From Oikopleura dioica (lineage: Eukaryota; Chordata; Appendicularia; Copelata; Oikopleuridae): a DNA stretch of 64,000 nt. The DNA is taken from positions 10,896,157 through 10,960,156 of the forward strand of contig OU015566.1 in the NCBI GenBank assembly GCA_907165135.1, read 5' to 3'. Made by a program: the position numbers and the translations under genes. The notes under the pieces are model-generated. The model had not been told where the DNA came from and did not search any database. It worked only from the letters and a program-made list of their open reading frames with translations. Of this stretch, positions 1 through 10,368 are shown piece by piece (positions within the stretch are counted from its first letter, which is position 1; each line of letters begins with the position of its first letter).

Positions 1-404
1 TAGAAATCTCCAGAAATCTGAAGTGGCCAAATATGCTGATATGAGAAGAAACTGTCTGCGACAGTTCTTCCTTGCAATTTGGTTCGTGCGTCTAGTCAAT
101 CTTGATCGGGTAGGGCGATAAGGGCTTATGTTTGAAGCGCCCAGCTGCGCAGAGCCTTACGTTAGCGCCATACAGTGGTGAAGTACAACATAAATAAAAG
201 CGAGAAAAAGAATAAACAGAAAATTTAAAATGCAACAAGATTTTCAAAATCCGATGTAGCAGTTCTAATGTTACTAATTCAATCTATTTGCTTATCATCA
301 GTTTGAATATCTGTGAAAAATTATATAAAATAATTTTTGAACAAAATGATATCTTTCCCTGTCTGGTTCAGCAATTTAATTTCAGTTTTTAAATACAGTT
401 AATT

Positions 405-783
405 ATGGAATTTTTGGACATTTTTTGTCACAAGATTTTCGCAAAAATGTCCAAAAATTTGATACACGCTGCCAGAAAAAATGTCCCATCCAAATCGCTT
501 AAAAAAAATTTTTTTGAGGAAAATCCTCATCATCCTCTGTTTCATCCTTCTTCTCAAGACAAGAAATGTTCTAGGGGTACGAGATCAACCTTCAAATTTA
601 TCTTTCTCAAAGAAAAAGTAAGATTTTTGATAAGAAAAAACGTCATATCTGGCAAAAAAACAGAAAATTGAAATTTCGGCGCAGAAAATGTCCAAAAATT
701 TGATACAGGCACTTTTGAAAAGTGTCCCAAGAAAACCCCTTAAAATTGGAAAAATGTCCAAAAATTTGATGTCCAAAAATTCT
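405..783. repeat. Iterated TGTCCAAAAAT motif block (left copy)
   Basis: Four direct copies of TGTCCAAAAAT lie here, each spaced by AAA-rich sequence, and one inverted copy (ATTTTTGGACA) sits at the left edge. Two of the direct copies are followed by GATACA-GC and then TGTCCCA, so the unit is about 60 bases and imperfect. The same block lies at 5341-5722 in the right copy, inside the large intron of the TRAF-type zinc-finger gene. The ORFs through it are low-complexity Lys/Asn/Phe and are not credible proteins. It may be a decayed repeat element. Confidence 0.6.
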
Positions 784-803
784 ATAAAAAACTGTATTAT
801 TAC

Positions 804-1540
804 CTGAACTTTCTATGTCGAATGGATTTGCATCTGTTTCAAGGCCAGTCAGTGAGACTCCATTGACTTTTTATGGATAAAATTGTACTTTTTACAATTG
901 TCTATTTATATTTTCTATCCAAAATCATAATTTGCTTTTGTTTGTTCGGGCGCTTTCATGATCATCAGTGCAGCTTCAACTGCAGCGTCGACGAGTGCTT
1001 TCGCAATGAGCTTGTATTCATTTCTGATCTTGACAAATTTTTTCTTCGGCTGGAACTTCTGCTTTTCGAAAAATCGAAGAGGAAGAATGTTTGAGAAAAC
1101 ATTGTGCTGGTCGAACAGCGCGGCCGAGAGGTCGAGGTTGGAATCGAGAATCGAATGGTTAGGAATGAATTTTCCTGGAGCTTCGTCGAGGTGGGAGACT
1201 TGAGTGCGCTTCCAAAAATGAGAACAAGGGACGTTCATGGCGGGGCAAACTCGAAGATGAATCGCCATGTGGGCGCGTTTCAAACGTCGAGGACAGCTTT
1301 TCAAGGGTTTTGAGCCTGATTTTGTTAGTAAAATAAGATTAGGGTTTTACATCATAAAATATTATTCACAACCTTGCCATAAATCGAATTTATACAGTCG
1401 ACTTCTCTTTGCGAGCACAGTTCTTTCTCGTGCTCGCAAATCTTCCACCTCTCATCTTCAAGCTCGCAAAAATTGCACTTTACAATTTCTCGTTCATAAT
1501 TTTCATCTTCATTACTTTCAATCTCTAGTTCTTCTTTCAT
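804..1540 (-). CDS. TRAF-type zinc-finger protein, FBXO30/40-like (left copy, 3' exons outside the window)
   Basis: Three exons are visible: 1378-1540 (ATG at 1540), 920-1315 and 804-833. The gene then runs off the left edge. The first exon encodes a Cys/His-rich stretch (CNFC, CEHEKELC). The second encodes the TRAF-type signature RAHMAIHLRVCPAMNVPC, followed by a W-R, D-SAAL-DQ pattern like the zinc-finger region of FBXO30/FBXO40. The first intron must be GC-AG and the second GA-AG for the phases to join. Only two substitutions separate this copy from the right copy over these exons, and both are silent in this frame, which supports real coding. No F-box was seen, so the family name covers only the zinc-finger part. 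Confidence 0.6.
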
Positions 1541-2426
1541 CCGAACAAAGAGAATCTATTTTTATTGCTTGCAGTAACCTGCTTCCAGTAATGCGTTAAA
1601 AGAGACAAGGGGTGACTAAGATCTTTTGGGGACATGTGTTAATCGCAAGGGGGGATGACTCTGTCTCTGGTCTGTCTTTTTTTGCTTCCTGATTTCGAGA
1701 AATGATGAAAAATATGCGCTGATACTAAGTTACTGAGAAATCATGGAAGAGACTTTTTATTTATTTGTCGAAGAAAAACGATGTTGGAAAAAGCTTCTAC
1801 ACTTCTTTCAAAAATGAAACTTATACATGTATATGACAAAGCTTGTTTCCTAATATGACTCGATAATACAGTCAATAAATTATGTGAATTGAAAATTCCA
1901 GCTTGGAATCAACGAAGAGATTTTTTTGTTTTTTTTTCTCGTTTTATTTAGGTTTCAAATATACAGATAAACAGAGTTCAAAATTCGCAAGAATAATAAG
2001 ATTTCGAAAAACTGAAGTAGACGGAAACGGACCAGGGGAGGTTTTTAATGAGTTTCATTTTTTTTACTGGCGAAGTATAGACATATTATCATATAAAAAT
2101 ATTGCCCGGCATCATTTTAATCGTGATCCGATGTTCTGCCGAGCGGGTTTTTTGTTAAAACTTATGTCCATTTCGGGGTTTAATATTTTCAAGTTTCATT
2201 TAGTTGTAGATTGATAAAGCAGCGTCTCGGTATTTTAAAACTAGCATTCAGAACGGAAGATTTAAAAACAATTTAACCCGCCGTCGCAGGAAGAGAGTAT
2301 GTCCAAATTATGCAGTGACGGGTTAAGAAAGTGAAAGACGATTTGTTGACAATTATCGAGAACGAGTTAAAAAGATAGAAATTCTGATCTACTGAAGAAT
2401 TGAAGCGCGAGAGATGAAGGTCGGGC
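1541..2426. other. Intergenic spacer between the two minus-strand genes (left copy)
   Basis: This AT-rich spacer lies between the TRAF-type gene and the RVTF gene. A plus-strand open frame at 1903-2214 starts with TTG, has no recognisable motif and is not accepted. A short inverted pairing near 2275-2326 (TTTAACCCG...CGGGTTAA) is visible. The same spacer occurs at 6479-7364. Confidence 0.5.
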
Positions 2427-3090
2427 TCAAACGGATTTCAGCTTGTCCTTGATATATGAAGTCATGCGGCGCTGGACTCGGGATGTCGGGCGGCGGACGG
2501 GTTTCTGGACCTAAATGGTTCATTTACAAAATGTCTCAATTATCCATCATGTTAGAGAAAGGGGCTTACCTGATCATGAAATTTAATCGTGTCCTTCTTT
2601 ATCGCTCGAATTTTCAATTGTCTATCTGCTGGAGCATGAGCAACAGGCTCCGGCTTGTAAAGTTCGAAGACCTCAACTCTTTCGTTGAACGTGACTCTTC
2701 TGAGCGGCATCCTGCTGGTGTGGTATCTGCTGGGTGGCGCGATGGCAATCAGCCCAGTAGTGGGCAAGTGGTCCACATAGGTTGCGGATGAGCCGGAGGA
2801 ACTTATAGAGCCGTCCGAGTATGATCCAGTGGAGCCGGTTGAGCCGGTAGATCCGTAACGAGCATGAGCCTGAATTGAGCTGGTGCGGCGCGGCGCTGAG
2901 CATGAGCTTGGAGGTCTACTGGAGCGGAGTAGGAGCGGCCGAATGGCGTCTTTTTCGGAGCTCTAGAATTCCGATAACTCGCTGAATTAGACCACTAAGC
3001 TTACGTTTTAGCTTGCATGGAAGTAGAGAGATTCATCTTTTGCGTAATTTCGCGCAGCTCCTCCACAGAAAGCGAAGATCGCGACCTCAT
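2427..3090 (-). pseudogene. RVTF-motif protein gene, left copy, frameshifted
   Basis: Same exon layout as the intact right copy: exon 1 3005-3090, exon 2 2570-2962, exon 3 2427-2510. At 2877 one G of a GG pair present in the right copy (7815-7816) is missing. This shifts the frame in the middle of exon 2, before the RRVTF motif. The product would be truncated, so this copy is probably a young pseudogene. A sequencing or assembly error remains possible because the change is a single base. Confidence 0.6.
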
Positions 3091-3332
3091 CGACGGTCGA
3101 CTTTGCAAGTTAGCCTTCTATTCTGGGTTTATTTGAAAAACATCAAGCTACTTTATGTGCAATCGTCATTGTAAGAACGATCGTAACATTCCTAGAAAAA
3201 GCTTGGCTATTTCTGTGGCGTTTTGATGGGAGCCAGTGAGACTATGTAGCAGGAGCTCGGAATGTCGCCGACGCCCTTGGTGGAGCCGCTCACCGACCAA
3301 AGCGATTACGATTAAAGCTAGAATTAGAGAAA

Positions 3333-3806
3333 ATGACGCATTGCTACAGATGCATTGGAATGGACTACGGCTGTGATCCCCTCAACAGTGCCTACACTGT
3401 AAGCTTCCTTTTTCTTTGATAAATTTGTGAACCACGTTTTAAGGTTGTCATCGATGCTGATTCTTACGAGCTGACATGCGAGCAGAACACGGACCCATGT
3501 GCTCTGAACGCGTGTATGTGCGATTTGGACTTGGTGAACAACCTCGTCCAAAACATCGCCGAAGAAGGCTCAAACTTAAATGGCTTGACCGAAGCTACTG
3601 GCTTCGATACCCAAGCAAGGTGTATTCCCGGTAATAATCCAGGACCAAAGGCAGACCAGTGCTGCGGAGAATACCCGAAGCGATTCCCATTCTCCGACAA
3701 CTACGGACAGCGAGGATGCTGCAGTGGTAAGACTTACAACACTAACACTTTAGAGTGCTGTGCCGGTGGTGAGATCAAAGGCATTGGATATTGTGGCGGC
3801 TACTAA
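3333..3806 (+). CDS. Secreted phospholipase A2-like protein with C-terminal CCG module, 5'-truncated
   Basis: Two exons: 3333-3398 and 3444-3806, with a 45-base GT-AG intron in phase 0. The product has the cysteine pattern of the second half of secreted PLA2: CY, GCDP, LTC, then CALNACMCD. A second cysteine module follows (QCCGEYPKRFPF, GCCSGKTYN, LECC). In PLA2 the CY is the end of the catalytic HDxCY motif. Here the codons before CY lie exactly at the duplication junction (3338/3339), and the preceding sequence belongs to the other end of the repeat unit. The calcium loop, active-site His-Asp and signal peptide are therefore missing. The ATG at 3333 comes from the foreign side of the junction. 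Probably non-functional; an intact parent is expected before the window. Confidence 0.6.
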
Positions 3807-4060
3807 GCATCAAGCTTCTATTCAACTTATTAGTAAGGAAAGAGTTCTAAAGAAAACAAATTTGCTCAATTTTCTAATTCATAATTCGCGCCAATCATTT
3901 GAGCGACCTTTTTGAACTCTCAAAGGCAGTTACATAATATTAAAAAAAATGCTTCTTCATCTCTTCATCCTCCTAAGAAAAACCTAAGAAGTCGCCTGTC
4001 AAAAACACTTGTAAAATATGTATAAATGTTCTTTTTTATATGTTCCTCAAATATGAGATC

Positions 4061-4090
4061 TCGCAGACTAGAAACTCACCTAGTCTGCGA
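4061..4090. other. Perfect 11-bp stem-loop 3' of the PLA2-like gene
   Basis: TCGCAGACTAG at 4061-4071 and CTAGTCTGCGA at 4080-4090 form a perfect inverted repeat with an 8-base loop. It lies about 255 bases after the PLA2-like stop codon and before an AATAAAA at about 4227. It also lies antisense to, and downstream of, the TRAF-type gene's last recognised exon. It could be a 3' UTR hairpin or a remnant of a small inverted-repeat element. Confidence 0.5.
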
Positions 4091-4407
4091 ACGAAAACTT
4101 TCTTATGTTAAAAAATATCGCTGTAAGAGACAGCATCTCTTTACAATGATTGCTAAAGTGGCAATTGACATGGCGCGGCCTCGCCATGCGAATTCCACAA
4201 ATATTGATGTCTACTGTATTTGTATCGAATAAAACTATATATACCTAAAATTAATGGGTATTGATGGCAAGAATAACCGTAGTAAGGCTTTCAAAAAATA
4301 ATTGAGAGATGTTCATGATGAAATGAAAAGGTCGAGTTCAGAAGGAAAAAAATATTATAGATACGGAAAAAGTTTTAATGACTTTATGATTTTCAAAAAA
4401 AGATTAC

Positions 4408-6478
4408 CTTCATCGCTACTTTTTTCAGAATCACTGTCCATTAGCAGAAGTTGTAGCTCATTTTTTATCACACCCAGCTGCTCCTGTGATAAGGGTAATA
4501 CACGTTTCTTAGCCGCGAATTCTCATTAAAAAGCCGCGGAATGTAAATAATGATAAATTTTAAGCAGCTTTGCTCTTGTTTTGGAAATATTGAAAATTAT
4601 ATAAGACGGAGTTAATGAAAATTTTATCTTGGATTAGGGTTTGACTTGTGGGCTAAAGTCACGTTACCCTTCCTTAATCACAGCTGGATCTTTGGAGGAA
4701 TTGCAGAGATATCGTCTGAACATTTGGCGAACAGTGGCATCGTCCCATGCATTGCCGCTCTTTTGCAAGTTTGAAAAGATAGATTTTCGAATTTCAAGAA
4801 GTGAGTCTGCCAAACTGACCTTACGTGAAGATCTGGAGGAGGACTTGGCGGAAGTGGATGATCGGTAGGTCCGAGAGGAGGAGCGGCTAATTGCGTCGTC
4901 ATCATCTACAAAAGCAAAAAGTTACTGTCTGCCACTTAGAAATCTCCAGAAATCTGAAGTGGCCAAATATGCTGATATGAGAAGAAACTGTCTGCGACAG
5001 TTCTTCCTTGCAATTTGGTTCGTGCGTCTAGTCAATCTTGATCGGGTAGGGCGATAAGGGCTTATGTTTGAAGCGCCCAGCTGCGCAGAGCCTTACGTTA
5101 GCGCCATACAGTGGTGAAGTACAACATAAATAAAAGCGAGAAAAAGAATAAACAGAAAATTTAAAATGCAACAAGATTTTCAAAATCCGATGTAGCAGTT
5201 CTAATGTTACTAATTCAATCTATTTGCTTATCATCAGTTTGAATATCTGTGAAAAATTATATAAAATAATTTTTGAACAAAATGATATCTTTCCCTGTCT
5301 GGTTCAGCAATTTAATTTCAGTTTTTAAATACAGTTAATTATGGAATTTTTGGACATTTTTTGTCACAAGATTTTCGCAAAAATGTCCAAAAATTTGATA
5401 CACGCTGCCAGAAAAAATGTCCCATCCAAATCGCTTAAAAAAAATTTTTTTGAGGAAAATCCTCATCATCCTCTGTTTCATCCTTCTTCTCAAGACAAGA
5501 AATGTTCTAGGGGTACGAGATCAACCTTCAAATTTATCTTTCTCAAAGAAAAAGTAAGATTTTTGATAAGAAAAAACGTCATATCTGGCAAAAAAAAACA
5601 GAAAATTGAAATTTCGGCGCAGAAAATGTCCAAAAATTTGATACAGGCACTTTTGAAAAGTGTCCCAAGAAAACCCCTTAAAATTGGAAAAATGTCCAAA
5701 AATTTGATGTCCAAAAATTCTATAAAAAACTGTATTATTACCTGAACTTTCTATGTCGAATGGATTTGCATCTGTTTCAAGGCCAGTCAGTGAGACTCCA
5801 TTGACTTTTTATGGATAAAATTGTACTTTTTACAATTGTCTATTTATATTTTCTATCCAAAATCATAATTTGCTTTTGTTTGTTCGGGCGCTTTCATGAT
5901 CATCAGTGCAGCTTCAACTGCAGCGTCGACGAGTGCTTTCGCAATGAGCTTGTATTCATTTCTGATCTTGACAAATTTTTTCTTCGGCTGGAACTTCTGC
6001 TTTTCGAAAAATCGAAGAGGAAGAATGTTTGAGAAAACATTGTGCTGGTCGAACAACGCGGCCGAGAGATCGAGGTTGGAATCGAGAATCGAATGGTTAG
6101 GAATGAATTTTCCTGGAGCTTCGTCGAGGTGGGAGACTTGAGTGCGCTTCCAAAAATGAGAACAAGGGACGTTCATGGCGGGGCAAACTCGAAGATGAAT
6201 CGCCATGTGGGCGCGTTTCAAACGTCGAGGACAGCTTTTCAAGGGTTTTGAGCCTGATTTTGTTAGTAAAATAAGATTAGGGTTTTACATCATAAAATAT
6301 TATTCACAACCTTGCCATAAATCGAATTTATACAGTCGACTTCTCTTTGCGAGCACAGTTCTTTCTCGTGCTCGCAAATCTTCCACCTCTCATCTTCAAG
6401 CTCGCAAAAATTGCACTTTACAATTTCTCGTTCATAATTTTCATCTTCATTACTTTCAATCTCTAGTTCTTCTTTCAT
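4408..6478 (-). CDS. TRAF-type zinc-finger protein, FBXO30/40-like (right copy)
   Basis: Exons in order of translation: 6316-6478, 5858-6253, 5742-5771, 4670-4905 and 4408-4483. All phases agree. The introns are GC-AG, GA-AG, GT-AG (about 836 bases, holding the TGTCCAAAAAT block) and probably GG-AG. The N-terminus carries Cys/His clusters and the TRAF-type motif HLRVCPAMNVPC. The C-terminal half is Ser/Arg-rich, then has a helical segment (LADSLLEIRKSIF) and an acidic end (MDSDSEKSSDE). FBXO30/40 proteins regulate protein turnover through their zinc finger and a C-terminal F-box. No F-box is seen here, but the last exon was not found, so the gene may extend below 4408. It crosses from the repeated segment into the part unique within this window. 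Confidence 0.6.
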
Positions 6479-7364
6479 CCGAACAAAGAGAATCTATTTT
6501 TATTGCTTGCAGTAACCTGCTTCCAGTAATGCGTTAAAAGAGACAAGGGGTGACTAAGATCTTTTGGGGACATGTGTTAATCGCAAGGGGGGATGACTCT
6601 GTCTCTGGTCTGTCTTTTTTTGCTTCCTGATTTCGAGAAATGATGAAAAATATGCGCTGATACTAAGTTACTGAGAAATCATGGAAGAGACTTTTTATTT
6701 ATTTGTCGAAGAAAAACGATGTTGGAAAAAGCTTCTACACTTCTTTCAAAAATGAAACTTATACATGTATATGACAAAGCTTGTTTCCTAATATGACTCG
6801 ATAATACAGTCAATAAATTATGTGAATTGAAAATTCCAGCTTGGAATCAACGAAGAGATTTTTTTGTTTTTTTTTCTCGTTTTATTTAGGTTTCAAATAT
6901 ACAGATAAACAGAGTTCAAAATTCGCAAGAATAATAAGATTTCGAAAAACTGAAGTAGACGGAAACGGACCAGGGGAGGTTTTTAATGAGTTTCATTTTT
7001 TTTACTGGCGAAGTATAGACATATTATCATATAAAAATATTGCCCGGCATCATTTTAATCGTGATCCGATGTTCTGCCGAGCGGGTTTTTTGTTAAAACT
7101 TATGTCCATTTCGGGGTTTAATATTTTCAAGTTTCATTTAGTTGTAGATTGATAAAGCAGCGTCTCGGTATTTTAAAACTAGCATTCAGAACGGAAGATT
7201 TAAAAACAATTTAACCCGCCGTCGCAGGAAGAGAGTATGTCCAAATTATGCAGTGACGGGTTAAGAAAGTGAAAGACGATTTGTTGACAATTATCGAGAA
7301 CGAGTTAAAAAGATAGAAATTCTGATCTACTGAAGAATTGAAGCGCGAGAGATGAAGGTCGGGC

Positions 7365-8029
7365 TCAAACGGATTTCAGCTTGTCCTTGATATATGAAGT
7401 CATGCGGCGCTGGACTCGGGATGTCGGGCGGCGGACGGGTTTCTGGACCTAAATGGTTCATTTACAAAATGTCTCAATTATCCATCATGTTAGAGAAAGG
7501 GGCTTACCTGATCATGAAATTTAATCGTGTCCTTCTTTATCGCTCGAATTTTCAATTGTCTATCTGCTGGAGCATGAGCAACAGGCTCCGGCTTGTAAAG
7601 TTCGAAGACCTCAACTCTTTCGTTGAACGTGACTCTTCTGAGCGGCATCCTGCTGGTGTGGTATCTGCTGGGTGGCGCGATGGCAATCAGCCCAGTAGTG
7701 GGCAAGTGGTCCACATAGGTTGCGGATGAGCCGGAGGAACTTATAGAGCCGTCCGAGTATGATCCAGTGGAGCCGGTTGAGCCGGTAGATCCGTAACGAG
7801 CATGAGCCTGAATTGGAGCTGGTGCGGCGCGGCGCTGAGCATGAGCTTGGAGGTCTACTGGAGCGGAGTAGGAGCGGCCGAATGGCGTCTTTTTCGGAGC
7901 TCTAGAATTCCGATAACTCGCTGAATTAGACCACTAAGCTTACGTTTTAGCTTGCATGGAAGTAGAGAGATTCATCTTTTGCGTAATTTCGCGCAGCTCC
8001 TCCACAGAAAGCGAAGATCGCGACCTCAT
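7365..8029 (-). CDS. Basic low-complexity protein with RVTF PP1-docking motif
   Basis: Three exons: 7944-8029 (ATG at 8029, in-frame stop upstream), 7508-7901 and 7365-7448. Introns are 42 and 59 bases, GT-AG. The total of 564 bases gives 187 residues. The N-terminus is SR-rich with a short helix (SLSVEELREITQKM). The middle has GST repeats and Ala/Pro/His stretches. Then come RRVTFNERVEVFELY and a basic C-terminus ending YIKDKLKSV. RVxF is the classic protein-phosphatase-1 binding motif, so a PP1 regulator is a reasonable guess, but no family was recognised. The left copy at 2427-3090 is frameshifted. Confidence 0.6.
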
Positions 8030-8277
8030 CGACGGTCGACTTTGCAAGTTAGCCTTCTATTCTGGGTTTATTTGAAAAACATCAAGCTACTTTATGTGCA
8101 ATCGTCATTGTAAGAACGATCGTAACATTCCTAGAAAAAGCTTGGCTATTTCTGTGGCGTTTTGATGGGAGCCAGTGAGACTATGTAGCAGGAGCTCGGA
8201 ATGTCGCCGACGCCCTTGGTGGAGCCGCTCACCGACCAAAGCGATTACGATTAAAGCTAGAATTAGAGAAAATGACG

Positions 8278-9850
8278 TAAACGGTCATCACATAGTTGTA
8301 ATCGTTACTAAGGGGAAGCCAAGCTACTTCTTGAACTTGATTCAAAATTCAAGAGGCCAACTCGCGAATATTTTTTTGCTCTAAGAATTGACATCGAATC
8401 TAGGCCGTCTTAGTTGAAGTAAATTAAATTTTCAAAATAAGATAGCCGCGAAATAGAACGCCTAAAAACTTTGCTAGTTAAATTTTTTATGTTTCTTTCA
8501 AAAACACTGAAAAACATTGAAAAAGTTTGACTTTAGCTTGAGTCCCCAGCGAAATGGATTCAATTACACTCTTCGTATTTACTCAAAACAGGCGATTACG
8601 TTTCTCCTTATCAGAACCTTTACAACTGGATTTATTCTGTACGACCGGCTTTCCCGAGATTTTAACAAAGTTACTTTCGGTATTCGGAATTTAAAAGAAA
8701 AAATGAGCTTATCAGCTCAACCTGGTTGGAGATTACCAGTGTCACGTGACGGAACATTGGCAGCTGGGTTCAAGTTATAATCGCTGGGTTTCAACCGTAC
8801 TTGTTACAAATTGTAGCAATTATGACGAAAAATAAACCGCGGCGAACTAGAACGTGGAATTGGAGGCTCTAGATTCTAGAGTCTAGAATCATAATTTCTT
8901 CTTATCACTATTTTAAACATGTGTCCAAACTTTCAATTCGAAATAGTCTCGTGAAAGAGGTTCAAATTGGGGCGGGTTTCACATGCTGCTGGCTGTTAAT
9001 CAAAACGGGCCACTGAGGAGCATTAATTAATTAAATATCCCGTGCTTCAAGTTCGTATTATGACAGTCCGACCACGTAAGCATCTGATAATGCCGGGTGC
9101 CTAGGTCATGGTTTATTATTTCTACGCGCTAGAAAAGTGCTCGCGCAAAGATCCTCTAATGATCACGTGTTTGAGCCGGCGGATCAGCTCGCGCAACTTT
9201 TTCAACGTGTTCTTTTTTGGAAGATAAACGTGAAAGAAACAAAATGAGCAGTTGAAATAGTTCGAATTGTTTGGCCGAGAAAACGCTCTAGTTAAATAAA
9301 AGACAAACACTTATTTTTTCATTTGAAAAAAAAGGGTTATGTAAAGAGAGTGGTCCAGGGGCCCTGGAATTCAAGAGCGAGATGGACTTATGCATTTGGA
9401 TAAACCCTTTAACTTTGGCTGAAGCTTTTGATTGTCGTTCTGGCGCCGGGCGAGCGTGTCCACATAAGCGGCAGTGGGATTCGGAACCATTTCGATTGAT
9501 TTGTTGTTTAGTAAGTTGCAGCTTCTGAAAATGACATATTTAGGGCGCTGTCTAAAATTACCAAAAATAAAAAGCTAATGAGTTCCCGCAAAATAAGTTC
9601 ACAGTTTCGCCTTCTTCCGCACTCGAAATCGTATATTATGTTCAAGTACTTCTAGCGCCGCGGTCTTAAGAGAATCACCATAGAAAAGTAAGGTAAAACC
9701 GTAAGACGATGTTTTTGAAATAAGCGTAACATTCTTGGGCATTTTTCATGGCTTATAAGAAGCAAGATTATTTGAATGTTTTGGATTGTTGCAGCGCGGA
9801 AGCGAATGGGTGTTTTTTGGGCGAAGAGTGGAACGTACGTAAGTTTGTTA
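8278..9850. other. Intergenic region right of the duplication
   Basis: AT-rich DNA with no convincing gene on either strand. A near-perfect palindrome, GATTCTAGA-G-TCTAGAATC, lies at 8872-8890. TCACGTG motifs occur at 8742 and 9163. Short ORFs here lack splice context and motifs. Confidence 0.5.
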
Positions 9851-10368
9851 TTCCGTAGAATCAAGCGGCAAACTTGGGTAAACTTTTAAGAGTTCAGAGC
9901 TCTCTTCTTTGGAACTCAAGAGATCCAAGAGTCTTTGTTGATCCTAATTTTCAAGCGAAAAAAAAAGTTTTTTTTCTTTTCGTGAAAACTCATGATTCAT
10001 GAAAATCGAACAAGAAAGGACTCTTCTTACCTATATTATCACCAGTAGTTGTTGTAATATCTTCCTGTAGTATTGGTTAAATTAAGGTTGAGTAAATAAG
10101 TTGTCGACTTCCTAGATTCTTGTCCGTGTCCTAATTCCCCTGTGACACTCTTGCAACCGTCATCACAACAATCTAAAAAACGTGAAAAGTGAATATCAGG
10201 CCGCTTCTTCTTTTGCTGTTTCTGGGAAATGCAAATTTGACAGTAGTTTTGCATGAAGAAAAGACGCGCCATTGATCCGATTAAAAAAAAGCCGCCGCAG
10301 ACGTACACGTTGAAATGAACTTCCAGAAAGGATAGACTTGTTAACTCATCTTTATCTTGGCCAGACAT
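9851..10368 (-). CDS. Possible small membrane-anchored protein, structure unresolved
   Basis: An ATG at 10368 opens a 109-codon frame to 10039. It encodes a short hydrophilic start (MSGQDKDELTSL), one hydrophobic segment (VYVCGGFFLIGSMARLFF) and a Cys-rich basic part (CQICISQKQQKKK, DCCDDGCK). A good donor (ATAG|GTAAGA) follows its stop. Below 9960 an acceptor (AAAATTAG) opens a Leu/Glu-rich frame (DQQRLLDLLSSKEESSELL). A multi-exon gene is therefore possible, but I could not settle the joins. No family recognised. Confidence 0.3.

Larger units (their letters stand above)
1..3338. repeat. Left (partial) copy of a ~4.94 kb tandem duplication
   Basis: Bases 1-3338 recur almost identically at 4937-8277. 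The offset is 4936 up to about base 655, 4938 after two extra A in the right copy's poly-A run, and 4939 after base 2877. Very few differences were seen: the poly-A length change, two substitutions near 1117 and 1129, and one missing G at 2877. The simplest reading is a tandem duplication of a unit equal to 3339-8277. The left part of this copy then lies before the window. Such high identity means a very recent event, or two haplotypes joined during assembly. Confidence 0.9.
3339..8277. repeat. Right copy (complete unit) of the ~4.94 kb tandem duplication
   Basis: The shared right end is ...gagaaaatgacg, at 3338 in the left copy and 8277 in the right. After it the left copy runs into phospholipase-like coding sequence, while the right copy runs into unique intergenic DNA. 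The unit is therefore 3339-8277, with its tandem junction at 3338/3339. The unit carries the 3' part of a PLA2-like gene (plus strand), a TRAF-type zinc-finger gene (minus) and an RVTF-motif gene (minus). Confidence 0.8.

Noticed and set aside
1240-1304. CHHC (GTSF1-type) zinc finger in the duplicated gene
   Set aside because: Spacing of Cys and His does not fit CHHC. The R-HM--HL-VCP---V-C pattern fits a TRAF-type finger better.
1903-2214. 103-codon plus-strand open frame in the duplicated spacer (also 6841-7152)
   Set aside because: TTG start with a Phe-rich, composition-driven sequence. Identical in both copies, so no substitution evidence for coding.
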